64,000 nt of DNA from Sinonovacula constricta (lineage: Eukaryota > Mollusca > Bivalvia > Cardiida > Solecurtidae): assembly GCA_007844125.1 (NCBI GenBank), contig CM017564.1, forward strand, positions 24,794,263 through 24,858,262, given 5' to 3'. This document shows, piece by piece, positions 58,301 through 60,275 of this stretch. The position numbers and the translations under genes were made by a program. Below the pieces are notes generated by a model, which saw only the letters and a list, made by a program, of their open reading frames with translations, was not told the DNA's origin and did no database searches. The first letter of the stretch is position 1. Each line of letters opens with the position of its first letter.

Positions 58301-60128
58301 GACATCCAGCTAATTTTGTTTGTTTATTGGGTGTATCATCCCACCAATAGTATTGTATCTGGAGACTGTGTCCACTTGAAGCAGATATACTGGTAGTGCT
58401 GCCTTCACTGAGTATGGCATGCTGTGAACACCTGGCACATGTATAATACTACACCCAGTTACATTATCCTGACACTGGCCAATTAGTTGTGGAACCACCC
58501 TTATATCTGCTTGAGCATTAGCAAGGGAGTTACATCACTACCATTTTTAATGACTTAGGTATGTCGTGGCCCAGGATCGAACCTGGGGCTTCCTGTACCT
58601 GGAGCCGATGCTCTACCGATTGTGCTACCAGGTCCAGTAGGTAATCTTGTCTCTGACTTATGTCTGGTTAGAACCACTCGTGTGCCACAGGTTAACTTAA
58701 GAAATTACCCACATTAAATTTCTTGCCCAGACCTGGACCTGAACCCACCTGGTTCCACAAGGAATTACAAGTCAACAACTCTCACCTTTTGGCCATGGAA
58801 GCCTCCACCCCCCCACCCCCCTCAAACTTCGTTGTAGGGAGAACAATAAATCCTTTATGTCTTAGGACAAAAAGTGGATGGAATTGGAATGGGATTTGCC
58901 AGCATTTTTGCCAATACTGTACAGCAACATTTCTATCATTATAGCAAAGGGGCACTTATGAGGTGCCCAGGGACTGAACCCGGCAGGTCCAATATACTGA
59001 CACCGATGAGTCAGGCGTAATGCTGTCCTCTTAGCCCCGAGCGTTAGGGGGAAGCCACTACTACCAACTTTAAAGTCTTTGGTTTGACCCGACCGGGGTT
59101 TGAACCTGTGAACTCCTGATCCGCAAGCCGACACTCTACCACTTGAGCTATTATGGCCGGTCTAGGACAAAAAGTTACTGTGAGCTAGCACAGTAATGGC
59201 AGCACTAGATATGCTTTAAGTGAACATATTTTCATTGACCCAAACATTGTCAATGAGATGCCAGATGTAACAAAAAGCAAATTATAACCAATTTAGCAAA
59301 AATATTTATTAAAAAGATCAGATGTTCCACCCTTTTAAAAAAAGGAGATTGGCCAAAAGAAATATTTTTAATGCCCATTGAACTTTTGTGTAAGGCACAA
59401 AATTATGAAAGCCCTTTACAATGACAGGAGCATTCTAGTTGTTTATGCTTCACTGCAGTTCACCACAGGGCTATTGTGCAATGATCAATGTGACTGGGTG
59501 ATTGACTATACAGTGGCATGGACACATGTTGGTCTCAATTACAATTACATATTCTTTTCAATGCGAAAAAAAACCACTAAGGTTTTATTAAACTAAAATG
59601 AACATTTGACTTAGAAATTACAGCTGACTGTTTGACAACTTTTGCTGCCTCAGCTTCGAAAATTCAAAAATGTTAAAATGCAAGGGTTTTTTTCACTGCC
59701 AGGGAAAGGGGGTCATTCCCTATAATTTTGGGGAAAATAGTGTGATTTCTTCCTGAACCTGAATGAAAGAACCTGATGTTAAGTTACTATTTGAGGAAAA
59801 CTGCAGGATTTAAGAACAATTTTCTGAGGGGAAGGCACATGTTAACAACTCTTACTAAAGAAGGAAAAAAAGCCCTGAATGGTGTTAAAGCTGTTTTAGG
59901 CACAATAAAAACTAGAATATGATGCTCCCCACATTAAGTCTTGCTCGACTCGAATCTGTACAGTGCGGGTTTGTGACAATACCTGCCTACCTCATCTGCT
60001 CTCATAATACAAACCAGTACCCATACTGTATTACAATATTTAAATAAGTTATATAAGTTTGTTTTTTTTAAATTTTCACAAACTTACCTAGACTGTGAGG
60101 ATTTCTTCTGCTCTGGGACAGACGGCAT
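210..60128 (-). CDS. nek10: nek10 orthologue (NIMA-related kinase 10), 5' part, 14 exons, runs off the low end
   Basis: Spliced model, exons in transcript order: 60128-60088, 42833-42774, 35605-35545, 22805-22675, 21841-21743, 20026-19821, 19375-19308, 6101-6022, 5331-5245, 4372-4151, 3552-3468, 3114-3067, 921-882, 361-210. Total 1380 nt, 460 codons, no internal stop, every junction in phase with AG acceptor and GT donor. Segments resemble human NEK10 as I recall it, in the same order: an ELQTLLGLIKAPASKQQ block, LPSIHFD, APSENILRVLVCLRILMRDP, EWL.ACGAHK, REKVKLYDGVPILLSQL and ELVLNDTNSQQIVQANG. Residues 131-352 and 410-460 cover armadillo-type helical repeats. Human NEK10 is about 1170 residues with a kinase domain starting near residue 520, so kinase and tail lie outside this window. 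In humans NEK10 is linked to G2/M checkpoint signalling and to motile cilia function; the role here is inferred by orthology only. Confidence 0.93.
362..881. other. nek10 intron 13
   Basis: Holds a degenerate CAT/TCA trinucleotide tract (about 484-690) and a short TTA run (about 765-798). Nothing else recognised. Confidence 0.7.
484..690. repeat. Degenerate (TCA)n tract
   Basis: Imperfect catcat/aatcat trinucleotide repeat, interrupted throughout, in the intron beside exon 14. Confidence 0.75.
882..921 (-). CDS. nek10: nek10 exon 13 (40-nt micro-exon)
   Basis: GEEFVELQYKLKQ plus one base, residues 397-410. Acceptor ttttatcttcag, donor gtatgta. Only phase-0 entry is open (entering in phase 1 gives an early TGA), which independently supports the chosen exon 11 donor. 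Resembles the human REIQENTFSLQ stretch preceding the ACCAALTELVLND motif. Confidence 0.8.
1080..1310. repeat. Diverged tandem repeat, about 40-60 bp unit
   Basis: Recurring phrases such as ttcattcatac, tggcaattt and ccattttatt, about five times (1087, 1128, 1170, 1198, 1255). Old and irregular. Confidence 0.5.
1755..1852. repeat. AT-rich dispersed segment, copy 1
   Basis: Begins atgttttggctaaataaaat and contains attgcatgtaacaatattc; a second copy is at 2598-2687. Family unknown. Confidence 0.6.
2540..2816 (-). mobile_element. SINE family A, split copy
   Basis: The A-type tail side (gaatacattgcagtgagcaa, 2550-2590) is separated from the body and tRNA-like head (gtagaaccaccagcacaccg onward, 2693-2816) by the AT-rich segment at 2598-2687. 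Confidence 0.65.
2598..2687. repeat. AT-rich dispersed segment, copy 2, inside a SINE
   Basis: Shares atatgttttggctaaataaa and cattcaattcag with 1755-1852. It interrupts the SINE, so it arrived after it. Confidence 0.6.
3067..3114 (-). CDS. nek10: nek10 exon 12 (48-nt symmetric exon)
   Basis: Encodes HNEFDFTSSYKQARMK, residues 381-396, phase 0 to 0, acceptor tctttaacag, donor gtatgcc. I recall no counterpart in human NEK10 at this point, where there is a variable linker. Skipping it would keep the frame, so it could be a cassette. Support is splice-site quality and fit of frame, not homology. Confidence 0.7.
3115..3467. other. nek10 intron 11, with local duplication
   Basis: Contains two tandem copies of a roughly 43-bp segment with catgacc.tagctctgcatt (3390-3432 and 3433-3464), the second running into the exon 11 donor. 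Remainder is AT-rich and unremarkable. Confidence 0.65.
3390..3464. repeat. 43-bp direct duplication abutting the exon 11 donor
   Basis: catgaccttagctctgcatt ... ggttac followed by catgacctaagctctgcatt ... ggttac. On the gene strand the second copy begins with the gtaacc that forms the alternative exon 11 donor. Confidence 0.75.
3468..3552 (-). CDS. nek10: nek10 exon 11 (weak donor)
   Basis: 85 nt, residues 352-380: HDRTYVSERNEASGCASASI then HGRSPGQDE. Aligns to the human DRNFVSDHSSIGSLSSANAAGR linker. Acceptor gttttacag. The donor fitting the downstream frame is GAG|gttggt, with T instead of a purine at +3. A second GT four bases on (gtaacc) has a better +3/+4 but shifts the frame. A family-A SINE ends about 25 bases upstream of the acceptor. 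Confidence 0.87.
3553..4150. other. nek10 intron 10
   Basis: Contains a family-A SINE (3577-3808) next to the exon 11 acceptor and otherwise AT-rich unique sequence. Confidence 0.7.
3577..3808 (-). mobile_element. SINE family A
   Basis: Near full length. Low end is the A-rich tail side; then attatggtcatattgg, cagctaatt, ggaagaccccagac; the tRNA-like head is at the high end (ctctcagccacgagcacccc). Same strand as nek10. Confidence 0.8.
4151..4372 (-). CDS. nek10: nek10 exon 10 (armadillo repeats)
   Basis: 222 nt, the largest coding exon here, residues 278-352. Contains ARLLGLLCHDAQTREKVKLY, DGVPILLSQLMSDNANML, VVWCLATLCID and TGGIPLLLSLLQ: two canonical armadillo-type units with G-I/V-P turns. 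Strong match to human NEK10. Acceptor ttctacag, donor gtaagtt, phase 2 to 2. Confidence 0.96.
4373..5244. other. nek10 intron 9
   Basis: AT-rich; no repeat family or additional exon recognised. Confidence 0.6.
5245..5331 (-). CDS. nek10: nek10 exon 9
   Basis: 87 nt, residues 249-278: SPQPRLMIGELNCVEQLLRI then VQEYDNVSK. Matches the human ISELNIVENLLMILHEYD layout. Acceptor tttgacag, donor gtaagt, phase 2 to 2. Confidence 0.93.
5440..5632 (-). mobile_element. SINE family A, diverged
   Basis: aatggtcatattggcaatg, gaccccagacttgtg, gtagaaccactggcac and a decayed tRNA-like head near 5580-5630. Confidence 0.65.
5705..6012. repeat. (ATG)n/(GAT)n microsatellite-like tract
   Basis: Imperfect with pure stretches such as gatgatgatgatgatgatg (about 5850-5870). 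It makes a spurious long open frame fused to exon 8. Confidence 0.85.
6022..6101 (-). CDS. nek10: nek10 exon 8
   Basis: 80 nt, residues 223-249: PLVLLLSSNNVVVLHCSLLA then LVCLAQ. Armadillo-type helix pair, equivalent to the human LVNLLG...LLGSLLALASLAE segment. Acceptor cttcag, donor gtatgtt. The donor is followed within the intron by an ATG/CAT trinucleotide tract that is open in several frames and should not be read as coding. Confidence 0.92.
7874..8147 (-). mobile_element. SINE family C, full length with TSD
   Basis: 274 bp flanked by 11-bp direct repeats ccttctgttag (7863-7873 and 8148-8158). The minus-strand head is tRNA-like: A box tagctcagatgg, B box ggttcgaacccc. Body contains gcgacatttctatcattata and tgaggtgcccagggactg. 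Confidence 0.9.
8240..8515. repeat. Degenerate repeat of a gcttaggtagcc phrase
   Basis: Phrases such as agcttaggtagccaagattc recur irregularly every 40-70 bases. Origin unknown. Confidence 0.4.
9112..9362 (-). mobile_element. SINE family B, internally deleted
   Basis: tcatcccaccaactgtattt, cttcactgtgtaaagcatgc, ccgggccaaccagtcgtg and a tRNA-like end (gattgcactaccatgtcc). The piece between the gagcg motif and the cctggagccgatgc segment is missing relative to 28667-28987. Confidence 0.8.
9735..9795 (-). mobile_element. SINE family A, tail fragment
   Basis: tttgtaacatcgcaccaaca followed by a decayed gtcatatt...caatgtcc; the rest is missing. Confidence 0.5.
10232..11262. repeat. 42/48-bp minisatellite, about 23 units
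   Basis: Unit contains atctcaggtatcatgactca then ctggaagtcctgggatcaaa. Some units carry a 6-bp insertion (gatcag) giving 48 bp. All unit lengths are multiples of three and the consensus lacks stops in two plus-strand frames, so it makes long repetitive open frames (THWKSWDQNISGIM and DSLEVLGSKYLRYH). No splice sites or start context suggest translation. Edges decay at both ends. Confidence 0.95.
13687..13700. repeat. (GT)n microsatellite
   Basis: Short gtgtgtgtgtgtgt run. Confidence 0.8.
13795..14194. mobile_element. Short hAT-like derivative related to 52325-55949
   Basis: The high end, read on the minus strand, starts cagggctaataaaatactg then agcccgacatcccggacaag, matching the left end of the 52-kb element for about 140 bp. 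The low end carries the same ggactagt-type subterminal motif seen at its right end. About 400 bp, no coding capacity. Confidence 0.75.
14834..14912. mobile_element. Small hairpin element
   Basis: Nearly palindromic: aacccttaactggctagaaa..cacc on the left pairs with ggtgtttccagcaaggaaag..ggtt on the right. Intact copy of a family also seen at 45335-45423 and, split, at 24, 34 and 41 kb. Confidence 0.7.
15040..15290 (-). mobile_element. SINE family A
   Basis: T-rich low end (A-rich tail of the minus-strand element), then atgatcatattggcgatgcc, gaaccactggcacaccgcag, and a tRNA-like head up to the gccatggccgcc motif. Confidence 0.85.
15790..17070. repeat. Pyrimidine-rich tract with a 26-32 bp minisatellite core
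   Basis: Plus strand is nearly pure C/T. From 15850 to 16330 units like catctctttcctcccatctc, tcttacaccctc repeat; from 16330 it becomes irregular CT-rich sequence. Several spurious open frames arise on both strands. Confidence 0.9.
17520..18150. mobile_element. Two head-to-head partial copies of a roughly 490-bp TIR element
   Basis: 17520-17670 is plus oriented (tttcactgttcacactgatc ... actgtcagatgccat). 17690-18150 is reversed: cattgatgccctagatctta and, at its outer end, ggcaaactgtcggataccac, the terminal motif. Compare 35788-36278. Confidence 0.75.
18489..18820. mobile_element. CATGTGAACT-type element with an internal 22-bp tandem expansion
   Basis: Shares ggttcaaaattatttgaaaa, ggaaacagaaaacttctttc and cccactttggcctcagaaaa with 25065-25263 and 44375-44578. 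Its right part carries about six 22-bp units gtgaatgaaaatctcccact (18660-18805). Terminal inverted repeats are decayed here. Confidence 0.8.
19308..19375 (-). CDS. nek10: nek10 exon 7
   Basis: 68 nt, residues 200-222: NIYQKLSSVSGQQEWLIACG then AHK. Human NEK10 has the near-identical layout YIFQKLAAV...REWV..SGAHK. Acceptor atctacag, donor gtaagca, phase 1 to 0. Confidence 0.95.
19376..19820. other. nek10 intron 6
   Basis: AT-rich, no repeat or extra exon recognised. Confidence 0.65.
19821..20026 (-). CDS. nek10: nek10 exon 6 (start of armadillo-like region)
   Basis: 206 nt, residues 131-200. Contains WMQQAPSENILRVLVCLRIL, MRDPAYQ and LGGVKQLSEHF, one of the best-matching segments to NEK10 and specific for this kinase among the NEK family. 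Acceptor tttccatag, donor gtatgttg, phase 2 to 1. The amphipathic helices and the LGG turn are typical of an armadillo repeat. Confidence 0.96.
20027..21742. other. nek10 intron 5
   Basis: Dominated by a TA-flanked inverted-repeat element (20779-21550); the rest is AT-rich unique sequence. Confidence 0.7.
20779..21550. mobile_element. TA-flanked TIR element, non-autonomous, 768 bp
   Basis: Left end tactgtgaaagcattttatt (from 20779) is matched by its reverse complement ending at 21550, so TA flanks both sides (20779-20780 and 21549-21550). The inverted similarity extends about 100 bp (ttcgtggggca, ttcgtggg motifs). No transposase frame. TA target and TIR suggest a Tc1/mariner-type MITE; class not proven. 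Confidence 0.85.
21743..21841 (-). CDS. nek10: nek10 exon 5
   Basis: 99 nt, residues 98-131, with YHEERNFSRHGSQTRFMEVF, aligning to the human ERNFSKH...LFQEIF stretch, then the helix TLINYRLYN. Acceptor tttttcag, donor gtatga, phase 2 to 2. Confidence 0.92.
21842..22674. other. nek10 intron 4
   Basis: Contains a SINE B fragment (22432-22553); otherwise AT-rich unique sequence. Confidence 0.65.
22432..22553 (-). mobile_element. SINE family B, middle fragment
   Basis: ggttgccttcactgtgtata, gcatgctgtgagcatctggc and ccactgggctgaccaatagt; both ends are missing. Confidence 0.7.
22675..22805 (-). CDS. nek10: nek10 exon 4
   Basis: 131 nt, residues 55-98. Starts LPSIHFDARVNQV, matching the human LPAINFD motif, then a Gln/Pro/Ser-rich linker ending ALQQF. 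Acceptor ttattacag, donor gtaagc, phase 0 to 2. Confidence 0.9.
22860..23048 (-). mobile_element. SINE family A
   Basis: ttgttacttcacaccaacac, cagcaatgttctgctaatta, caggtcagctggaagacc, and a head ending accattcggccatg. Confidence 0.75.
24174..24550. mobile_element. Hairpin element split by a SINE C insertion
   Basis: Left arm aaccctttatttgctgaaaa, right arm atatttccagcaagtaaaag, now separated by the SINE at 24247-24521. Confidence 0.65.
24247..24521 (-). mobile_element. SINE family C with TSD, nested
   Basis: Flanked by taatggtgatattt (24233-24246) and taatgatattt (24522-24532), an imperfect target duplication. tRNA-like head on the minus strand: caatagctcaattggtagag. It lies inside a hairpin element. 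Confidence 0.85.
24547..24760 (-). mobile_element. SINE family B, truncated
   Basis: tttatcgtcccaccaacaga, ttcattctgaatagcacgac and attatcctgatgccagttga; the tRNA-like end is replaced by a SINE A fragment. Confidence 0.75.
24800..24942 (-). mobile_element. SINE family A, head half
   Basis: gtgcactgcaggttagctgg, ccgggactcgaacccatgtg (B box in reverse) and accatgggtgtcc at the high end. Confidence 0.75.
25065..25263. mobile_element. CATGTGAACT-type element, simple form
   Basis: Left end catgtgaactcttccacttt; ggtgttttacacattttctt in the middle; right end ccatggcctcagaaaaagta. About 200 bp without tandem expansion. Confidence 0.75.
26345..26520 (-). mobile_element. SINE family A
   Basis: aattatggtcatattggtga, cagctaattataggtggcgg and a diverged head (gaccgaaactcaacctcaca). 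Confidence 0.7.
26575..26830 (-). mobile_element. SINE family A, variant with tttgaaatacat tail side
   Basis: gaaatacattgtagcaacca, atcattaaagcaacatccag, gaactcgaacccatgcggtg; same variant as 29070, 32840 and 46455. Confidence 0.8.
26840..26965 (-). mobile_element. SINE family A, body fragment
   Basis: aacataattattatagcaat then gtccagctgtttgatatggg, gtctggatagaac, gcaccacaggtcagttggaa; no head. Confidence 0.65.
28667..28987 (-). mobile_element. SINE family B, best full-length copy
   Basis: About 320 bp. Low end tgtttatgttaatagggttt; middle cttcactgtgtatagcatgc, cattatcctgacactgggcc. High end is tRNA-like on the minus strand: ctggtagtgcaatcggtaga then gtcagctcc, B-box-like gggtccgatccc, resembling tRNA-Lys. 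Confidence 0.85.
29070..29240 (-). mobile_element. SINE family A variant
   Basis: gcagtgaccaattatgatta, agcaacatccagcttggtgg, tctggatagaaccacgggtg; head decays near 29230. Confidence 0.75.
29870..30425. repeat. Diverged 90-bp tandem repeat, six units
   Basis: gtagtat..ctttaaagtga recurs at 29886, 29976, 30068, 30158, 30251 and 30340 (spacing 89-93). Each unit also has tgacaatctggt-like and gaagttaacaataaactg-like phrases. No long open frame. Confidence 0.85.
30640..30850. repeat. (TCA)n/(TTATCA) trinucleotide tract
   Basis: atcatcactattatcatc pattern throughout; gives spurious open frames on both strands. Confidence 0.95.
31022..31324 (+). other. Orphan 100-codon open frame, unknown
   Basis: ATG at 31022 to TAA at 31324, plus strand, opposite to nek10. 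Residues 17-80 look non-random (EIYEQKVQLLIKELLAEADL, then DLLDTRWSTVPVYEM), with amphipathic helix character, ending in a hydrophobic tail read from AT-rich DNA. I recognise no family. There is a possible acceptor near 31072 but no good donor, so it may be an exon relic of a mobile element or chance. Confidence 0.15.
31990..32220 (+). mobile_element. SINE family A, plus orientation, diverged
   Basis: Head with gttgccaacttgtaactcct and gcgtgggtttcagtccaagt; body gtggtgatgtctccc..gctgacctgcatgtg; tail aacaatgtaacaataaacca. Confidence 0.7.
32285..32540 (+). mobile_element. SINE family A, plus orientation, diverged
   Basis: Head agtggctcaatgtggagagt, cttgggctcaagtcctggtt; body tttcatgtggggaggtcttt; tail side gtggccatatttgtgtgtgc. 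Confidence 0.7.
32840..33058 (-). mobile_element. SINE family A variant
   Basis: ttcattatagagacatccaa, ggaggaagaccccagacaag, gaatgggactcgaatacaaa, and a head ending actatgccatgggctcccc. Supplies the first third of the open frame at 32853-33407. Confidence 0.8.
32853..33407 (+). other. 184-codon open frame starting in a SINE, unknown
   Basis: Antisense to the SINE for about 70 codons (FSGGRPQTSIWIEPKAH), then enters non-SINE sequence (LGPYLKPFPWNGEEVLIEIS, SENRPSFSPKDENFPL). No family recognised. Probably chance, but the longest open frame here outside simple or tandem repeats. Confidence 0.12.
34130..34415. mobile_element. Hairpin element split by a SINE B insertion
   Basis: ccctttacttgctggaaaca on the left, ggtgtttcttgcaagataag on the right. 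The centre holds the SINE fragment at 34168-34315 and a partial repeat of the left arm (34330-34350). Confidence 0.65.
34168..34315 (-). mobile_element. SINE family B, 5'-truncated, with TSD
   Basis: 148 bp flanked by gtaatgtt (34160-34167 and 34316-34323). Contains ttgggtttatgg then ccactaccatttttgacaac and a tRNA-like end (caattgcactacctggtc). Confidence 0.8.
35095..35325 (-). mobile_element. SINE family B
   Basis: tgttgctttcaatgtaaata, gcatgataccgcactcagtc, ccgggccaaccagtcgtgga, then a decayed tRNA-like end (attgtgtgatcaagtc). Confidence 0.8.
35545..35605 (-). CDS. nek10: nek10 exon 3
   Basis: 61 nt, residues 34-54, including ENKELQTLLGLIKAPASKQQ. Acceptor ctgtttttcag, donor gtaagc. Corresponds to the human NEK10 segment ending in SSKQQ, directly before the conserved LP.I.FD motif carried by exon 4. 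Confidence 0.88.
35788..36278. mobile_element. TIR element, about 490 bp, near complete
   Basis: Left end ccaatggtatccgacagatt; right end aattgtcggctaccaccctt, its imperfect inverse. Internal landmarks: tcttagtttaaaaatagcta and gttcaggtaacaatgattta. No coding capacity. Confidence 0.75.
36606..36868 (-). mobile_element. SINE family C with perfect 12-bp TSD
   Basis: Flanked by acaactaaaagg (36594-36605 and 36869-36880). Body cagcaacatttctatcatta; head on the minus strand ccgcaatagctcaagtggta. Shorter than 7874-8147 through a deletion and a local duplication near 36800. Confidence 0.92.
36890..37113 (-). mobile_element. SINE family A
   Basis: T-rich low end, gtcatattggcaatgtccat, gaccccagacatgcatctgg, head ending gctctgccacaggtacccc. 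Confidence 0.8.
39083..39302 (-). mobile_element. SINE family A variant
   Basis: ttgcagcgaccgatgagagt, ggtagaaccaccggcacatc, acattaactcgaacccacat, head ending ctctgccatgtgtgccc. Confidence 0.8.
40825..41130. mobile_element. Hairpin element split by a SINE A insertion
   Basis: aaccctttacttgctggaat on the left and tagtggtgtttctagcaaga on the right, separated by 40844-41064. Confidence 0.7.
40844..41064 (-). mobile_element. SINE family A with 11-bp TSD, nested
   Basis: 221 bp flanked by cttgctggaat (40833-40843 and 41065-41075). T-rich low end; attatggtcatattggcgac; B-box region gggatttgaacccatgcagt; head ending cttggccacggacaccc. Confidence 0.92.
41506..42612. repeat. 46-bp tandem array, 24 units with higher-order pattern
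   Basis: Unit contains tactgggagctgtctgatca then ggatctgcactattagatca. Units differ at one block: gatcagtgatctac, gatcagctagatac or gatcagctagctac, and the first two types tend to alternate. A three-unit block is duplicated around 41960-42230. Rich in GATC and small palindromes. Confidence 0.95.
42774..42833 (-). CDS. nek10: nek10 exon 2
   Basis: 60 nt, phase 2 to 2, residues 14-34 (RALVLPPISTSMDTPCTTR core). Acceptor ttacag, donor gtaagtg. Completes AGA (Arg) with exon 1. A multiple of three with equal phases, so it could be skipped without frameshift. Similarity to human NEK10 is weak here; support is the splice sites and the open frame in exactly the phase required on both sides. Confidence 0.75.
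43624..44122. mobile_element. CATGTGAACT-type element with an internal 20-bp tandem expansion
   Basis: Ends tacatgtaaact (43624) and agttcacatgta (44111-44122) are inverted repeats with TA at the outer edges. The left part is expanded into the 43637-43976 array. The remaining body matches 44375-44578. Confidence 0.85.
43637..43976. repeat. 20-bp array of GGGAGACTCCC palindromes, 17 units
   Basis: Consensus ggagggagactcccgctttt. The gggag-a-ctccc core is self-complementary around one base. About 11 of 17 units match the kappaB consensus GGGRNWYYCC, on either strand. Makes spurious open frames on both strands. Confidence 0.95.
44375..44578. mobile_element. CATGTGAACT-type element, compact copy with TIRs
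   Basis: Left tacatgtgaactctcccgct; right tcagaaaaagtttacatgta. About 200 bp with TA at both edges, only one kappaB-like unit, no expansion: probably close to the ancestral form. Confidence 0.82.
45335..45423. mobile_element. Small hairpin element, intact copy
   Basis: ttaaccctttgctagatgta ... aggtgtttccaacaggtaaa then gggttaa; arms complementary, AT-rich loop. Confidence 0.7.
45695..45925. repeat. Diverged tandem repeat, about 65-bp unit, 3-4 copies
   Basis: gaaagtcttttagctttact, aaaagtcttttagccttccc and gcgaaagtctctcagccttc with gagagttgacaat-like links. Confidence 0.75.
46455..46692 (-). mobile_element. SINE family A variant
   Basis: gttgagatacatcatagtga, gacaccaagctgttttagtg, gggattcaaacccacatggt; head ends cattacactaaggccac. 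Confidence 0.8.
48438..48738 (-). mobile_element. SINE family B, probable TSD
   Basis: tcgtttattgggtttattgt, cttcaccatgtatagcatgc, tRNA-like end cgattgcactaccaggtttg. Flanks agaaataaaaat (about 48421) and agaaattaaaat (about 48744) look like a decayed target duplication. Confidence 0.82.
49480..49722 (-). mobile_element. SINE family A, diverged
   Basis: gatgtcaagcccagataatt, taagaccccagatattttcc, ggaccaggactccaacccac; head near 49690-49722. Confidence 0.7.
49851..50076 (+). mobile_element. SINE family A, full length, plus orientation, 11-bp TSD
   Basis: 226 bp flanked by aacatgtctac (49840-49850 and 50077-50087). Head: A box tggttgagtgg, B box gggttcgagtcc, both near the Pol III consensus. 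Body ends with ccaatatgaccataactgtg and an A/C-rich tail. Best reference copy of the family and antisense to nek10. Confidence 0.95.
51895..52280 (-). mobile_element. SINE family A with tandemly triplicated body
   Basis: The segment from gtcatattg through cagctaattattgg, gaccccagacttacatctgg to ccactggcac occurs three times (from about 51920, 52003 and 52085), followed by one head (cgatcgggactcgaacccac). Confidence 0.88.
52463..54778. mobile_element. 2.3-kb TIR element nested in the hAT-like relic
   Basis: Left ctaatagaccatttcaaac and right gtttaaaatggtctattag are inverted. Inverted similarity continues inward about 110 bp (aaaactgggggctctt at 52559-52574 and its inverse near 54677). Higher CpG than surroundings near the ends. 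The interior has only short frames (53040-53252 minus; 53811-54092 and 54280-54549 plus) that I do not recognise. Confidence 0.7.
54780..55035 (+). promoter_or_regulatory. Possible hAT transposase promoter and leader donor
   Basis: CpG-containing stretch with three CCAAT boxes (caaccaatc 54785, cagccaatc 54867, cggccaatc 54906) followed by gagccag|gtaagtctc (donor at 55031). Lies upstream of the coding remnant at 55165-55420 in the same orientation. Inferred from layout only. Confidence 0.3.
55165..55420 (+). pseudogene. Probable hAT transposase C-terminal remnant
   Basis: In-frame residues SDDSLRMLMAIRHHGPSLEN, then FVADRAIDFWLGSGKSTRH. The L-M.I...GPSLE.F....A...W pattern resembles the tail after the hAT dimerisation domain in transposases and their domesticated relatives, from memory. 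It is interrupted by a GT run and a 24-G run, after which KAWCKLLKPFKELHEALLST remains open. The upstream catalytic region is absent. Confidence 0.4.
55302..55344. repeat. (GT)n followed by poly-G
   Basis: About nine GT dinucleotides then 24 consecutive G (55321-55344), inside the transposase remnant. G-quadruplex potential; exact length likely polymorphic or assembly-sensitive. Confidence 0.95.
55975..57065 (+). mobile_element. TIR element of the 35.8-kb family, split by a 606-bp insertion
   Basis: Left part 55978-56364 starts aaaggtagaatccgacagtt; right part 56971-57065 begins atcaatgaacagcattttgc and ends near aaatgtcagatac. Compare 35788-36278. Confidence 0.75.
56365..56970. mobile_element. 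606-bp insertion with 12-bp target duplication
   Basis: Flanked by atcaatgaacag at 56353-56364 and 56971-56982. Begins tcaatcaatacttgg, includes a small inverted motif gccctaactattgttatagg then gc. No coding frame. Class unknown. Confidence 0.7.
57780..58040. repeat. CT-rich tract with (TGTC)n
   Basis: ttctctccttccctttctct and tctgtctgtctgtctgtc runs; spurious open frames only. Confidence 0.9.
58262..58800 (-). mobile_element. SINE family A interrupted by SINE B
   Basis: Tail side 58262-58312 (cacatttacacaaaaattgt, gacatccagctaat) and head side 58645-58800 (cttatgtctggttagaacca ... ttttggccatgg), with SINE B between. Confidence 0.8.
58313..58637 (-). mobile_element. SINE family B, full length, nested in SINE A
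   Basis: gtttattgggtgtatcatcc, cttcactgagtatggcatgc, tRNA-like high end gctctaccgattgtgctacc. gctaattttg before and ggtaatcttg after may be the decayed target duplication. Confidence 0.85.
58876..59162 (-). mobile_element. SINE family C with 13-bp TSD
   Basis: 287 bp flanked by taggacaaaaagt (58863-58875 and 59163-59175). Body cagcaacatttctatcatta, tgaggtgcccagggactgaa; head on the minus strand taatagctcaagtggtagag, B box ggtttgaaccccgg on the opposite reading. Confidence 0.92.
60088..60128 (-). CDS. nek10: nek10 exon 1 (coding part)
   Basis: Encodes MPSVPEQKKSSQS plus two bases of the next codon, then donor gtaagtt. The ATG at 60128-60126 has G at -3, and reading upstream in frame there is a TAA at 60167-60165 with no ATG between, which fixes the start. 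The transcript probably begins about 110 bases further upstream (see promoter entry). Low-complexity polar N-terminus, as in other NEK10 proteins; no signal peptide. Confidence 0.85.
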
Positions 60129-60275
60129 GCCGGCGGACAGCCGAAGGTTGACTTCTGGACGGAATTATGATGACAGCTTGGTGGGCGTGTCCTACAGTCA
60201 CATGGTTAGATGGTGGTAGAAGTCACATGATTGGGTAAAATCCTGAAACATGACACGTTTTTATATAAATTGTTT
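60126..60275 (-). promoter_or_regulatory. Putative nek10 core promoter and 5' UTR
   Basis: On the minus strand a TATA-like TTATATAAAAACG (about 60269-60257) is followed about 25-30 bases later by a possible start site near 60237. Then come a CCAAT-type ACCCAATCA (60236-60228) and two CATGTGAC E-box-like sites (60228-60221 and 60203-60196). Each CATGTGA is also an ATG immediately followed by TGA, so if transcribed both would be minimal start-stop uORFs. Alternatively tgtttcag at about 60241 is an acceptor for a 5' UTR exon and the true promoter lies further upstream. Confidence 0.4.

Larger units (their letters stand above)
42834..60087. other. nek10 intron 1 (17.3 kb)
   Basis: Largest intron. 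Contains two CATGTGAACT-type elements, a hairpin element, four SINE A copies plus two of B and one C, a tandem repeat at 45695-45925, the 3.6-kb nested hAT-like relic, a TIR element with a 606-bp insertion and a CT-rich tract. Stretches 42900-43620, 44580-45330, 46700-48430, 50090-51890, 57150-57780 and 59170-60080 look unique. Confidence 0.6.
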
